The notes: generated by a model not told the origin, from the sequence alone. DNA of 64,000 bases from Rhizobium sp. AC27/96 (GCF_001692325.1 NZ_LXKN01000022.1:1-64000); one strand, 5' to 3'. Counted from the first letter of the stretch, positions 26,024 to 34,891 are shown. Translations and numbers: made by a program.

Positions 26024-27578
26024 CCTTCGGGTAGAACCACGCATAGCCGAAATGATACCGATCCGGGTCGCTTCCGTAATAGAAGGGAAGGGCGATATCG
26101 TTTTGAGCGGGCATTTGCACGGTGGCGCCGAATTTTGCCGTAAGCCAATCTTTCAGGCTGTCGGGCATGGCCGACTGGCGTCCATCGCGCTCGTTCCAGA
26201 CCAGCAGGACCGGCCCGTTTCCGATGGCCTGGCGGCTAAGATCCGATCCCGGATATTCCGCCGAGATCACCGCTGTATGTGGCATGTTCACGCGGATATT
26301 GCCAGCTTTGAGCCAACTCGTCGCCACCACGGCAACCGGCCGCTTGCCGTCCGCAAGGGCCACCGTGTTCACGAAACTCGCATAGGGCGTGTTCAGATGC
26401 TCATAAGACTTGAAGAGCTTCGCGAAGAGAACGCCGCCGGCTATGATCATCGGCAGCGCGACGATCATGACCAGGGGCAGGTAGAAAGACCTCTTCAGAG
26501 CCGCTGGATTCTGTTCTCCCGCGGCTTCGAGCTTCAGGCAGAAATAGAGCGGCAGCAGAAACAGAAACGGCAGCAGCCATCGGTCGCGAAATTCCGTGAG
26601 TGTCGTGACGACGATCAACGCCAGCAATATCACCGCCGTGCTCAGGAATATGGTTCCGACGAAGTTGCTCCATTGACTTCTCGCGCGCAGCGATCGCACA
26701 AACGACCGGCGAAAAGTCAGGAAAAAGACCACGGTTGTCGGAGCAACGATTGCCACGCTGGTCTTGATCAACTCGATGACGCCATTGGCGATATCGGAAA
26801 GCTTGCCGCCCGCTCCCCGCTCCGACATGGTCTGCACGGTGGTAGCCAAAACCCGGTCTATGTTGGATATCATCCATAGCGCGTGCGGCAGGAACACCAG
26901 AATCGCGATCACCGGAGCCAGAAGGAAGCGCCTGTCCAGCAGTCTCTTGCGACCCTCTGGATGACAGAGAACGGCCACGAAGACGCTGATGATGATGAGG
27001 GCAAAATTGTACTTGGTGAGCATTCCGAGCCCGGCCCAAAGGCCGATCATGGCGTAGGAACCCAGTGTTGGCCGACGGATGGTCGTCACCACGAAGTAGA
27101 TGAACAGGACGACGGCGAGCAGCGTGCCGACCGTATGCGTCAGGTCCCTCTGCGCCTGCCAGAACATCTGGGGCATGGTCAGCAGAGACAAGGTGGCGAG
27201 CGCCGCCAGTCTCTTGTCGTTGAGGAGTTGTTTCGCCAGCGCGTGGTAGGCCAGGTAGACCAGGAAAAGCAGGAGATTCTTCAATATGGCAAGCGACGCG
27301 ACGCTAGTGCCGAAGATCTCGAACACGCCATACTGGAGCCAATTGTAAAGCGGTGGCTGGGCATCATATCCCCAGGCCAGCCATTGTCCGACCACGAATT
27401 GCTGAGCCTCGTCGATCCGCACGGAACTCGAAATGGAGATGCGAATGGCGGCCTGCACACAGAAATATACGGCGAATATCCAACCCACCCAACGGAAATC
27501 GGAGAACAGCCGCTCGCTCGTTGCCGACTTAATTCGGTCAAACATTTGCGAAAGATTGTTCTGCGCGAGAGCTTTCAT
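26016..27578 (-). CDS. Integral membrane glycosyltransferase, ArnT/GT39-like
   Basis: A 520-residue polytopic membrane protein with a cytoplasmic N-terminus, a first membrane segment at about 31-50 and then many more. Directly after it comes a periplasmic loop with an Asp-Glu pair (SVRIDEAQQF, D56/E57), the catalytic acidic position of dolichyl-phosphate-mannose/ArnT-type transferases. A soluble periplasmic domain forms the last 120 residues. It would transfer a sugar from a polyprenyl-phosphate donor to a lipid or protein. Donor and acceptor are unknown. It stands alone between two other transcription units. Confidence 0.8.
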   Translation of the reverse strand: MKALAQNNLSQMFDRIKSATSERLFSDFRWVGWIFAVYFCVQAAIRISISSSVRIDEAQQFVVGQWLAWGYDAQPPLYNWLQYGVFEIFGTSVASLAILKNLLLFLVYLAYHALAKQLLNDKRLAALATLSLLTMPQMFWQAQRDLTHTVGTLLAVVLFIYFVVTTIRRPTLGSYAMIGLWAGLGMLTKYNFALIIISVFVAVLCHPEGRKRLLDRRFLLAPVIAILVFLPHALWMISNIDRVLATTVQTMSERGAGGKLSDIANGVIELIKTSVAIVAPTTVVFFLTFRRSFVRSLRARSQWSNFVGTIFLSTAVILLALIVVTTLTEFRDRWLLPFLFLLPLYFCLKLEAAGEQNPAALKRSFYLPLVMIVALPMIIAGGVLFAKLFKSYEHLNTPYASFVNTVALADGKRPVAVVATSWLKAGNIRVNMPHTAVISAEYPGSDLSRQAIGNGPVLLVWNERDGRQSAMPDSLKDWLTAKFGATVQMPAQNDIALPFYYGSDPDRYHFGYAWFYPKAG

Positions 27579-27879
27579 TCAATTCTCCGTACCGCTGTCA
27601 ATATCTTGTCAGCGTCCTGTCATTTCGTTCATGCCAAATGGTGGTCTACGCTTCCAAGGAAGACGTTACCATGACGTTTTGGCTGTCTGCGGAATTTTTC
27701 CAGGGCGGCATGCCCGGAAACCACCCAAATCGACAGGGTGTGTAGCCATTCTATGACACCCTGTTGAGCGCTGGCTTTTCTCAATGGCATCGGCCTGTGC
27801 TTATAACAGCACTGCAATCCCGACCCTATAAGGAAAATCGGGGAGTCCTGCGGTATTGTGTCCTGCGGGCATCAATTGC
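27579..27879. other. 301-base region between two leftward genes
   Basis: It must contain the promoter of the glycosyltransferase gene at its left end and the transcript end of the emrAB/cyclase unit at its right end. No ORF with coding character, strong hairpin or recognisable operator was seen. Confidence 0.6.
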
Positions 27880-29085
27880 TCAATGCGCGAAGGTAAACAG
27901 CTCCATCGCATCGGCAAAACCTTTCAGCCGCTGCGGACCGATCGACATCGCGTTTGCGATCTGTGCCTTCTCGCGGAAGGGGGCGGACATCAGGAGCGCC
28001 TCGCCCCTTTCGCTGCAGATGCCCTGGATACGGCTGACGACATTGACGTCGGGGCCGATCAGCGTGAAGTCCAGGCGACTGCCCGAGCCGACATTGCCGT
28101 AGCTGACTTCTCCATAATGCAGGGCGATGCCTGTCTTGACGCGAATGCCGTCATAGTCGAAGCGGTCGACTTCGCTGAGGATAGCCTGTGCCGATGTCAG
28201 CGCGGCATGGCAGGCTCCGGGCGGATCGATCCCCGGGAAGAAGGCGAGAACGGCATCGCCCATGAACTTCAGCACTTCGCCGCCTTCCCGCGTGATCGCG
28301 GGCACGACCTTGTCGAAATAGGCGTTCAACAGGCCAAGAACGGTGTTGCCGGGTAGCCGGTTGGACAATTCGGTGAACCCCCGCAGGTCGCAGAGAAGAA
28401 GTGCCGCCTCCATGGATTCGATCTCGCCGCGGCGGATATGTCCGGCAAGGATCCGGCTCGCGGTCATCGGGCCGATATAGGTGTCGAGCAGGCTGAGCTC
28501 GCATTGCCGCAGGACACGCAGTTCGCAGGTATTGCGCAGCGCCGGCAGAATGCGCTCGATCACCTGCTGCTCGATGGGTGTGAAACCACCCTGGCGTCGC
28601 GTGCCGAAGACGGCGGTGCTGATCGGCCCGTCTGCATTGCATAGCGGCGCGATGATCAGCTGCACCAGTCCGCGGCCGGAAAAAATGTCGATATGTTGCC
28701 AGGGGCCATAGGGGCTTTCGCCGGGGCCGACGATCAACGGCTCGCGCATTCCCTGCACTTTGAGCAGCGGCGTGTTGGCGAAAGCCAGGCGCGAGCCATG
28801 TTCCCGATCATGAACCTCGATCGGCTCACCCGGCGCCCAGGCAAAGGTGCGGCCAATAAAATCCGGATGCAGCGTCGTCAGATGCAGGGTCAACCGGTCG
28901 ACGGGAAGGCCGAGTGCCCGAAGACGGCGTCCAAGCCCGAAGACGAGGCCGGCTTCGTCGAGGGCGTGGCATTCGTCGCCGGTCAGCCATTCGACAAGGG
29001 TAAGGGTTGCTGCGGTGTTGATGCCGACATGGGGGGCCTTGGGATTCGGTGTTGCAGCTTCAGGCACGTCCAACAGCATGGTCAT
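27880..29085 (-). CDS. Class III adenylate cyclase with N-terminal sensor domain
   Basis: 401 residues. The N-terminal half (about 25-200) resembles a GAF-like or heme-free sensor region. The C-terminal class III cyclase domain has both metal-binding aspartates, D233 (LLLCDLRGF) and D277 (KFMGDAVLAFF), the K273 expected of adenylate cyclases, and a downstream VNVVSRIQ supplying the transition-state Asn and Arg. It therefore looks active and should make cAMP. It follows emrB by 30 bases with its own AGGAGGAG site, so it is probably co-transcribed with the efflux pair. What the sensor domain detects is unknown. Confidence 0.85.
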   Translation of the reverse strand: MTMLLDVPEAATPNPKAPHVGINTAATLTLVEWLTGDECHALDEAGLVFGLGRRLRALGLPVDRLTLHLTTLHPDFIGRTFAWAPGEPIEVHDREHGSRLAFANTPLLKVQGMREPLIVGPGESPYGPWQHIDIFSGRGLVQLIIAPLCNADGPISTAVFGTRRQGGFTPIEQQVIERILPALRNTCELRVLRQCELSLLDTYIGPMTASRILAGHIRRGEIESMEAALLLCDLRGFTELSNRLPGNTVLGLLNAYFDKVVPAITREGGEVLKFMGDAVLAFFPGIDPPGACHAALTSAQAILSEVDRFDYDGIRVKTGIALHYGEVSYGNVGSGSRLDFTLIGPDVNVVSRIQGICSERGEALLMSAPFREKAQIANAMSIGPQRLKGFADAMELFTFAH

Positions 29086-29115
29086 GACTATCTCCTCCTG
29101 TTTTGGGTGCCGCGC

Positions 29116-30717
29116 CTAGTGCGCGCCGGCACCCGAGAGATGACCGGATTTCTTGAGGAACAGACTGGCAAGCAGAGCGACCCCGAGAGCGACGCCCAGC
29201 AGGAAGAACGTGTCGCTGAAGGCCATGATATTGGCCTGCTTGCGCAGGCTGGAGGCGATGGCGACAATTGCCTTGTGGGTAGCAAGCGCCTGGTCACTGA
29301 CGCCATGGTTCATGAAATAGGTGGTCAGCCTGGCGACCCGGTCGCGCGTGGCATCTTCAAACATTGAGACCGAGTTCGTCAGGATGTTCGAGTGGAACTG
29401 TTCGCGCTTGGTGAGAAAGGTCTGCAGTGCCGCGATGCCGACTGCGCCGCCGAGGTTGCGCATCATGTTGAAGAGCGCGGAGGCCGAGCCTGCATTTTCC
29501 TGCTCGATGCCGGCTGTGGCAATCGCAGTGAGCGGGGTGAAGGCCAGTGCCTGACCGACGGCGCGAACGATGTTCGGCCAGAAGAGCTGATCGCTGGCAT
29601 AATCGCCCGTCATGTAGATGTTCATGAAGTTCGAGGCAGAAAAGAGCGCGAAGCCGACGATGATCAGCAGGCGGGCGTCGAAACGCTTCATAAGCCGCGG
29701 CACCAGCGGGATCAGGATCAGCTGCGGAATGCCGGTCCAGGCGAGCACCATACCGATCTGCTCGGAATTATAGCCCTGAATGCGGGTCAGGTAGATCGGC
29801 AGGATGAAGACCGAACCATAGAGCGCGATACCCATCAGGAAATTGGCGACGATGCCGAAGCCGAAATTGCGCCGCACCAGCAGGCGCAGGTTCAGCAACG
29901 GATGGGCGGCCCGCAACTCGATGATGAGGAAGAGCGTCAGCGACACGACGGCGATGACCGACAGGCGGACGATGAACGGCGAACCGAACCAGTCGTCCTT
30001 GTTGCCCTCTTCCAGTACGGTCTGCAGTGCGGCAAGGCCGACCGCCATGGTGATGATCCCTGGCCAGTCGCCCTTGGCGAGCAGCGAAAGGTTCATCGGC
30101 GCACGGTCGAGCGAGGCCCACAGCATGCCGACCATCAGGATGCCGGGCACCAGATTGACATAGAAGATGTATTCCCAGCCCCAGCTTTCGGTGAGGTAAC
30201 CGCCGATGGTGGGACCAATCGCCGGGGCAAATGTTGCCGACAGGGCAAAAAGCGCTAGGCCCATCGGCTGTTTCGGCTTCGGCAGCATCGTGATGATGAT
30301 GGTGAATGCCATCGGAATGAGCACGCCGCCGGAGAAGCCCTGGATTGCGCGCAGGATGATCATCTGCTGCAGGTTTGCGGCAAAGGCGCAGGCGACCGAG
30401 AAGAGCAGAAAGAGGATGGCATTGGTCAGCAGATAAATGCGGACCGAAAAGACGCGGGCAAGCCAGGCGCTGAGCGGGATGACGACGATCTCGGCGATCA
30501 GATAGGAGGTCGAGATCCAGCCGCCGTCATCCGTTCCGGCGCCGATGGCGCCCTGGATGTCGGCAAGCGAAGCGTTGACGATCTGGATGTTCAAGACCGC
30601 CATGAAGGCGCCGAGCGTCGAGCCGATCACGGCGGTCCACATGCGCAACGGCGTCATCGCAGGTCTGGCCGCGGGCGCGACCGAATTGTTGTTTGCGGCA
30701 ATCTGAAGAGTGGCCAT
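29116..30717 (-). CDS. emrB: DHA2-family multidrug MFS transporter (EmrB)
   Basis: A 533-residue proton antiporter with about 14 membrane segments. The start of the first segment is MWTAVIGSTLGAFMAVLNIQ, where the D of motif D1 is replaced by N. The family core GGWISTSYLIAEIVVIPLS and motif C region FALSATFAPAIGPTIGGYLTE are present. With EmrA and an outer-membrane TolC-like channel it exports hydrophobic compounds. It is downstream of emrA after a 77-base gap that holds the second copy of a regulatory module (30770-30818). Confidence 0.9.
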   Translation of the reverse strand: MATLQIAANNNSVAPAARPAMTPLRMWTAVIGSTLGAFMAVLNIQIVNASLADIQGAIGAGTDDGGWISTSYLIAEIVVIPLSAWLARVFSVRIYLLTNAILFLLFSVACAFAANLQQMIILRAIQGFSGGVLIPMAFTIIITMLPKPKQPMGLALFALSATFAPAIGPTIGGYLTESWGWEYIFYVNLVPGILMVGMLWASLDRAPMNLSLLAKGDWPGIITMAVGLAALQTVLEEGNKDDWFGSPFIVRLSVIAVVSLTLFLIIELRAAHPLLNLRLLVRRNFGFGIVANFLMGIALYGSVFILPIYLTRIQGYNSEQIGMVLAWTGIPQLILIPLVPRLMKRFDARLLIIVGFALFSASNFMNIYMTGDYASDQLFWPNIVRAVGQALAFTPLTAIATAGIEQENAGSASALFNMMRNLGGAVGIAALQTFLTKREQFHSNILTNSVSMFEDATRDRVARLTTYFMNHGVSDQALATHKAIVAIASSLRKQANIMAFSDTFFLLGVALGVALLASLFLKKSGHLSGAGAH

Positions 30718-30769
30718 GACGCTTCTCCTTCCGGCTCATGCCGAAATAATCTCATGACAGTGTTGAGGT

Positions 30770-30818
30770 GATAATCGACGAAGGAAGGGAAGGATCATCC
30801 AGCCTGGCCGGATAATCC
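30770..30818. promoter_or_regulatory. Three-part 49-bp module, copy B (upstream of emrB)
   Basis: Read on the + strand: GATAATC, 15 bases, GGATCATC, 9 bases, CGGATAATCC. The same three elements with exactly the same spacing occur at 32107-32155. The first GGATCATC is preceded by GGGAA in both copies. The right end of this copy lies inside the last codons of emrA and the left end is 53 bases before the emrB ATG. It is probably a binding site for the divergent LysR-type regulator (inference). Confidence 0.7.
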
Positions 30819-32027
30819 CTCCGATTTGGCAGTCGATGTCTGGGCAGCCTTGGTATCGATTTCAGGCTCGACCGACATGCCCGACCGCAGCAGGCCGGCA
30901 AGATGTTCGTCGTCGATGACGATCTTCACCGGGATGCGCTGAACGATCTTGGTAAAGTTGCCCGTCGCATTATCCGGCGGCAACAGTGAGAACTCCAGGC
31001 CGCTTGCCGGCGAGAGGCTGTCGACATGGCCCTTGATGGCGACGTCGGGGAAGCTGTCGACCTTGATCTCGACCGACTGGCCGGGGCGTACATAGGTCAG
31101 CTGCGTTTCCTTGAAATTGGCGACGACATAAACCGAGTGCAGCGGTACCACCGCCATCAGCTGCGTGCCCGAGGTGACGTACTGGCCGACACGGATCGAG
31201 CGGGCACCCACCGTGCCATCAACTGCGGCGACGATATCCGTGTAGGAGAGGTTGAGTTCGGCCTGCTGCAATGCTGCCGCGGCACGATCACGCTGGGCGG
31301 CTGCCTGATCGCGCTGTGTCTGCAGCACCGGCACCTTGTTCTGGGCCGCGACAAGTGCTGCCTGATCGCGTTCGACTGCGGCAGCGGCCTGCTTGCTGGC
31401 CGATTGTGTTTCTTCTGCGCGCGATTGCGTGCCGGCACCATTGCTGATCAGGCGCGCCTGGCGGGCGGCGTCGGACTGTGCGTAGTCGAGGGAAGCCTGC
31501 GAGGCGTCGATCGTTGCCTTGGCCTGCCCGATCAGCGACTGCTGCAGAAGGATCTGCGCATCGATATTGGCGATGGCCGCGTCCGCGGCCTTGAGATCCG
31601 CCTTCGCTTGCGAAAGCGCGGCCTGGAAGTCGCGATCGTCGATGCGGGCAAGCACCTGGCCGGCCTTGACCGTATCATTGTCGTTGACCAGCACATCCTT
31701 GATATAGCCGGCGACCTTTGGGGCGATGGCGGTGTAATCGGCCTTCACATACGCGTCGTCAGTGGACTCGATGAAGCGGCCGACCGTCCAGTAGTGATAG
31801 CCGTAATCGGCGCCCAGAGCGACGCCGGCCAGCAAAGCGGCAACGAGCAATCCGCGCTTCACCAGCTTGCGGCCCGTCCCGGGAGCCTTCGTGGCCGCAG
31901 GGGTTGTCGCCTCGGCGTGTGGTGCCTGCGGCGCTTCGGCAGCGGGGGATTTTGCCACCTCGCCCGCAGGAACAGCCTCGGCCTGGCTCGCGTTTTTGAA
32001 AGCCTCGTTGCGGGGTAGTTCGACCAT
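30795..32027 (-). CDS. emrA: HlyD-family membrane-fusion protein (EmrA)
   Basis: 410 residues. A cytoplasmic Ala/Pro/Glu-rich N-terminal tail of about 50 residues precedes a single membrane segment (KRGLLVAALLAGVALGADYG). A biotinyl/lipoyl-like half-motif (GYIKDVLVNDNDTVKAGQVL), a long alpha-helical coiled coil rich in Ala/Gln (about 125-235) and the second half-motif with beta-barrel domain (SYTDIVAAVDGTVG) follow. It links EmrB to an outer-membrane channel. No outer-membrane gene is nearby. It is divergent from a LysR-type regulator. Confidence 0.9.
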   Translation of the reverse strand: MVELPRNEAFKNASQAEAVPAGEVAKSPAAEAPQAPHAEATTPAATKAPGTGRKLVKRGLLVAALLAGVALGADYGYHYWTVGRFIESTDDAYVKADYTAIAPKVAGYIKDVLVNDNDTVKAGQVLARIDDRDFQAALSQAKADLKAADAAIANIDAQILLQQSLIGQAKATIDASQASLDYAQSDAARQARLISNGAGTQSRAEETQSASKQAAAAVERDQAALVAAQNKVPVLQTQRDQAAAQRDRAAAALQQAELNLSYTDIVAAVDGTVGARSIRVGQYVTSGTQLMAVVPLHSVYVVANFKETQLTYVRPGQSVEIKVDSFPDVAIKGHVDSLSPASGLEFSLLPPDNATGNFTKIVQRIPVKIVIDDEHLAGLLRSGMSVEPEIDTKAAQTSTAKSEGLSGQAG

Positions 32028-32106
32028 GTGTCCGTCTCCTTAAACATCGCAGCCCTTTCATGAGGGCCTTTTTGATGCCATGAAGATGCGTCCGAACGGT
32101 CCTTCT

Positions 32107-32155
32107 GATAATCTCCTCAAATCGGGAAGGATCATCAACTCACAGCGGATAATCC
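32107..32155. promoter_or_regulatory. Three-part 49-bp module, copy A (emrA/lysR gap)
   Basis: GATAATC, 15 bases, GGATCATC, 9 bases, CGGATAATCC on the + strand. It ends 9 bases before the LysR-type ATG and lies 80 bases upstream of the emrA ATG. The GGATCATC and GGATAATCC elements form an inverted repeat of a GGATYATC half-site, as LysR-type regulators use. Copy B at 30770-30818 has identical spacing. Confidence 0.75.
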
Positions 32156-32164
32156 GAGGATCAC

Positions 32165-33067
32165 ATGGATCGGCTGACCAGCCTCACAGTCTTTGGCCGG
32201 GTGGTGGAATGCGGCGGTTTTTCCGCCGCCGCCCGCCGGCTCAACATGTCCGTCACCATGGTGGGCAATCACGTACAATCGCTCGAGGACCGCCTCGGTG
32301 TGCGGCTTTTGAACCGCACCACGCGCAAGGTGAGCCTGACGGAGACCGGCAAATATTATTATGAACGCTCCGCACAGATCCTTGCCGATCTCGAGGAGGC
32401 CGACCAGGCGGCCGGTGCGCTCTCGACCACGCCGCGCGGCACGCTGAAGATCCATTCCAACACGGCGATCGTGCGCTTCCTCGTGCCTGTCATCAGCGAG
32501 TTCATGGCCCTTTACCCGCTGATCTCGATCGATTTCGGCGTCAACGAGCGCATGATCGACATGGTCGAAGAGGGATACGATCTCGCCATCCGCACGGTAT
32601 CGCCGCCGGATTCGACACTGGTCGTGCGCAAGCTGACACCCTGGCGTCACATGCTGGTCTGTTCGCCGGCCTATCGCGATGCGCACCCCATGCCGAAGAC
32701 ACCGGCCGAGCTCGCCGAGCACAATTGCCTGCAATATTCCTATTATCCCTATGGCGACGAATGGCGCTTCGAGGATGCGGAGGGCAGGCAGCAAAGCGTC
32801 AAGATCTCCGGCAATGTCGTCTCCAACAGCCCCGAGATGCTTCGCTATCTGCTGGCGAACGCTCAGGGCATCTTTCTTGCCCCGAGCTTCATCGTTTTCG
32901 AGGAGGTTGCCGCCGGCCGCCTCGTCCGCATGCTGCCGGACTACCGCCCTGTGGAGTTCACCATCAACGCAATCTACCCCAACCGCAGCCATCTGCCGAC
33001 CAAGGTGCGGCTGTTCATCGATCTCCTGGTGGAGCGTTTTGCCGAACATCGCAAATGGATGAGCTGA
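32165..33067 (+). CDS. LysR-family transcriptional regulator
   Basis: 300 residues with the LysR winged helix at the N-terminus (FGRVVECGGFSAAARRLNMSVTMVGNHV, then LEDRLGVRLLNRTTRKVSLTETG) and a two-lobed effector domain. It belongs to the CrgA/AaeR-like branch judging by the FSAAARRLN and LNRTTR motifs. It is divergent from emrA with the 49-bp module between them, so it probably controls the emrA-emrB-cyclase operon and itself. The inducer is unknown. Confidence 0.88.
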   Translation: MDRLTSLTVFGRVVECGGFSAAARRLNMSVTMVGNHVQSLEDRLGVRLLNRTTRKVSLTETGKYYYERSAQILADLEEADQAAGALSTTPRGTLKIHSNTAIVRFLVPVISEFMALYPLISIDFGVNERMIDMVEEGYDLAIRTVSPPDSTLVVRKLTPWRHMLVCSPAYRDAHPMPKTPAELAEHNCLQYSYYPYGDEWRFEDAEGRQQSVKISGNVVSNSPEMLRYLLANAQGIFLAPSFIVFEEVAAGRLVRMLPDYRPVEFTINAIYPNRSHLPTKVRLFIDLLVERFAEHRKWMS

Positions 33068-33166
33068 GCAGTGCGGCCTTCTGCCGCCGCCCGCAATCTC
33101 GCTTGCCAACAGGGTGGGAGAGCGGTGTATTCACGGTCGGTGCCCATGGTGACTGGAAGGAAATCA

Positions 33167-33637
33167 ATGACTCGCCTGCCTGAAGCCAACGCCGTGGATT
33201 TGTCGGTCGATCACGCGTTTTTCGAACTGCTGACGGGCAGCTTTCATCGCATCGTCGGGACCACGCTCGTCCATGAGGGGGTTGGAGCGGAGTGGCTCTA
33301 TCACGACGCTCCTTTTGTTGTTCTGGCCCACAATACGGACGCCGATCCGCGCTTCGTCTATGCCAACAAGGCCGGCCAGAACTGCTTCGAATATCCCTGG
33401 GACGAATTCATAACCTTGCCCTCGCGCCTTTCGGCGGAGCTTCCCAATCGCGAGGAACGTCAGCGGCTCTTGGATGCGGTGACGCGCAATGGCTTTATTT
33501 CCGATTATCGCGGAGTGCGGATCGCCAAATCCGGGCGGCGCTTCTGGATCGAAGACGGCATTGTTTGGCAGCTCATCGACAAGGATGGCAATCGGCGCGG
33601 CCAGGCTGCGACCTTTTCCAGATGGACCGACGTCTAA
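33167..33637 (+). CDS. MEKHLA-domain (PAS-like) protein
   Basis: 156 residues that match the stand-alone MEKHLA domain, a PAS-like sensor fold. Seen are LLTGSFHRIVG, PFVVLAHNTDADPRFVYANKAGQNCFEYPWDEF and the RLAKSGRRF-like RIAKSGRRFWIEDGIVW. The start at 33167 follows GGAAGGA; the frame remains open upstream to 33071 without a better start. It lies 99 bases downstream of the LysR gene and may share its transcript. The ligand and output are unknown. Confidence 0.8.
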   Translation: MTRLPEANAVDLSVDHAFFELLTGSFHRIVGTTLVHEGVGAEWLYHDAPFVVLAHNTDADPRFVYANKAGQNCFEYPWDEFITLPSRLSAELPNREERQRLLDAVTRNGFISDYRGVRIAKSGRRFWIEDGIVWQLIDKDGNRRGQAATFSRWTDV

Positions 33638-33682
33638 CTTCTACGCCCCACAACGGCATCCCTGACAGCCCGTCCACCATGG

Positions 33683-33706
33683 TCTCCCGGATTTCAATCC
33701 GGGAGA
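33683..33706. terminator. Bidirectional terminator hairpin
   Basis: TCTCCCGGAT-TTCA-ATCCGGGAGA is a perfect 10-bp stem with a tetraloop. It lies between the convergent MEKHLA (ends 33637) and RidA (ends 33728) genes, so it probably ends both transcripts. No clear T-tract. Confidence 0.65.
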
Positions 33707-33727
33707 TGATCGGTTTCGCAGCGAGGA

Positions 33728-34126
33728 TCAGGCTTTCGAGGGGATGCGGGCGATGACCTTGATCTCGAAATCGAAGCCGGCGAGCCAGTTGACGCCGATC
33801 GCGGTCCAGTTCGGGTAGGGCGGCTGGCCGAAAATCGTCTGTTTGACGCCCATGATGGTTGGGAACTGGTTTTCGGGGTCGGTGTGGAACGTCGTCACAT
33901 CGACGATATCGTCAAAGGTGCAGCCTGCTGCATCCAGCGTCGCCTTGAGGTTTGCGAAAGCGAGCTGCACCTGGCGTTCGAAATCCGGCTCTGGCGTGCC
34001 GTCGGAGCGGCTGCCGACCTGTCCGGATACGAAAAGCAGGTCACCGGACCGGATGGCGGCCGAATAGCCATGTTCTTCGTAAAGTGCGTGTCTGTTTGCA
34101 GGAAAAATTGCTTCGCGTTGGGTCAT
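33728..34126 (-). CDS. RidA-family protein (YjgF/YER057c/UK114)
   Basis: 132 residues of the RidA superfamily, which hydrolyse reactive enamine/imine intermediates or bind small ligands. Seen are DLLFVSGQVGSRSDGTP, FANLKATLDAAGCTFDDIVDVTTF and FQPPYPNWTAIGV-like GQPPYPNWTAIGVNWLAG. The arginine at about 105 that binds the carboxylate in canonical RidA is not evident here (NWTAIGVNWLAG), so it probably belongs to a Rid subfamily with another role. It is divergent from a TetR regulator with three shared operators. Confidence 0.82.
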   Translation of the reverse strand: MTQREAIFPANRHALYEEHGYSAAIRSGDLLFVSGQVGSRSDGTPEPDFERQVQLAFANLKATLDAAGCTFDDIVDVTTFHTDPENQFPTIMGVKQTIFGQPPYPNWTAIGVNWLAGFDFEIKVIARIPSKA

Positions 34127-34204
34127 GCTGGATCTTTCTTCATCGTCGTTGGCTGGAGCCGGTGAGACCAGTCGAGGGCTTCACAAGCTGCGGCATAATT
34201 TGAT

Positions 34205-34268
34205 ATACGGTGCGTATGTGGAATTATTCAGATACGAGCCGTATGTCAAGTTCATATACGGCTTGTAT
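34205..34268. promoter_or_regulatory. Three tandem palindromic operators for the adjacent TetR regulator
   Basis: Three 13-bp palindromes of the form ATACG-N3-CGTAT: 34205-34217 (centre GTG), 34232-34244 (centre AGC) and 34256-34268 (centre GCT, right arm TGTAT). Centres are 27 and 24 bp apart. They fill the gap between ridA (ATG at 34126) and the TetR gene (ATG at 34286), so one regulator probably controls both. Confidence 0.8.
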
Positions 34269-34285
34269 GTGAAAATGAGGATAAA

Positions 34286-34879
34286 ATGCCGGAACGTCGC
34301 GTCGATACGATGGAAAAGAACCGCGTGAAGTTGATTGCGGCTGCGCGAAAAGCCTTTGCCGAAAAGGGATATTCGGCAGCCTCGATGGACGAGATAACAG
34401 CCGATGCCGGCCTGACGCGGGGCGCTCTCTACCACAACTTCGGAGACAAGCGCGGGCTTCTCGCCGTCGTCGTGGAACAGATCGACTCGGAGATGGCTTC
34501 ACGCGCCCAGGAGATCGGCGCCAGGGCGGGCGACGATTGGCAGGGCCTGCTCGCCGAGGGCGCAGCCTATATCGAGATGGCGCTTGATCCCGAGGTCCAG
34601 CGCATCGTTTTGCTCGATGGCCCCGCGGTGCTGGGTGATCCGTCGCAATGGCCGAGCCAGAGCAGCTGTCTTCAGGCAACCAGGCGAACGGTGGAAGGCC
34701 TGATTGCGCGGGGAGTTCTCAAACCGGTCGATGCGGAAGCCGCTGCCCGGCTTCTCGGCGGGGCTGCCCTCAATGCCGCTCTCTGGATCGCCGCAAGTGA
34801 CGATCCGCAGAAGGTTCTGCCGAGAGCTGTCGAGGCATTCCACGCCATGGCTGCGGGCCTGCTCACCAAGCCTGCATGA
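34286..34879 (+). CDS. TetR-family transcriptional regulator
   Basis: 197 residues. The N-terminal TetR helix-turn-helix (RKAFAEKGYSAASMDEITADAGLTRGALYHNFGDKRGLL) is complete. The rest is a helical ligand domain of the TetR_C type. It lies downstream of three palindromes, which supports autorepression and repression of ridA. The SDR gene at 34892 converges on it. The inducer is not known. Confidence 0.9.
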   Translation: MPERRVDTMEKNRVKLIAAARKAFAEKGYSAASMDEITADAGLTRGALYHNFGDKRGLLAVVVEQIDSEMASRAQEIGARAGDDWQGLLAEGAAYIEMALDPEVQRIVLLDGPAVLGDPSQWPSQSSCLQATRRTVEGLIARGVLKPVDAEAAARLLGGAALNAALWIAASDDPQKVLPRAVEAFHAMAAGLLTKPA

Positions 34880-34891
34880 GCCGCCAGTCTG

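Noticed and set aside
30770..32155. A plain tandem duplication of the emrA promoter region
   Set aside because: The flanks and both spacers of the two 49-bp copies are unrelated; only the three elements and their spacing match, which fits conserved binding sites better.
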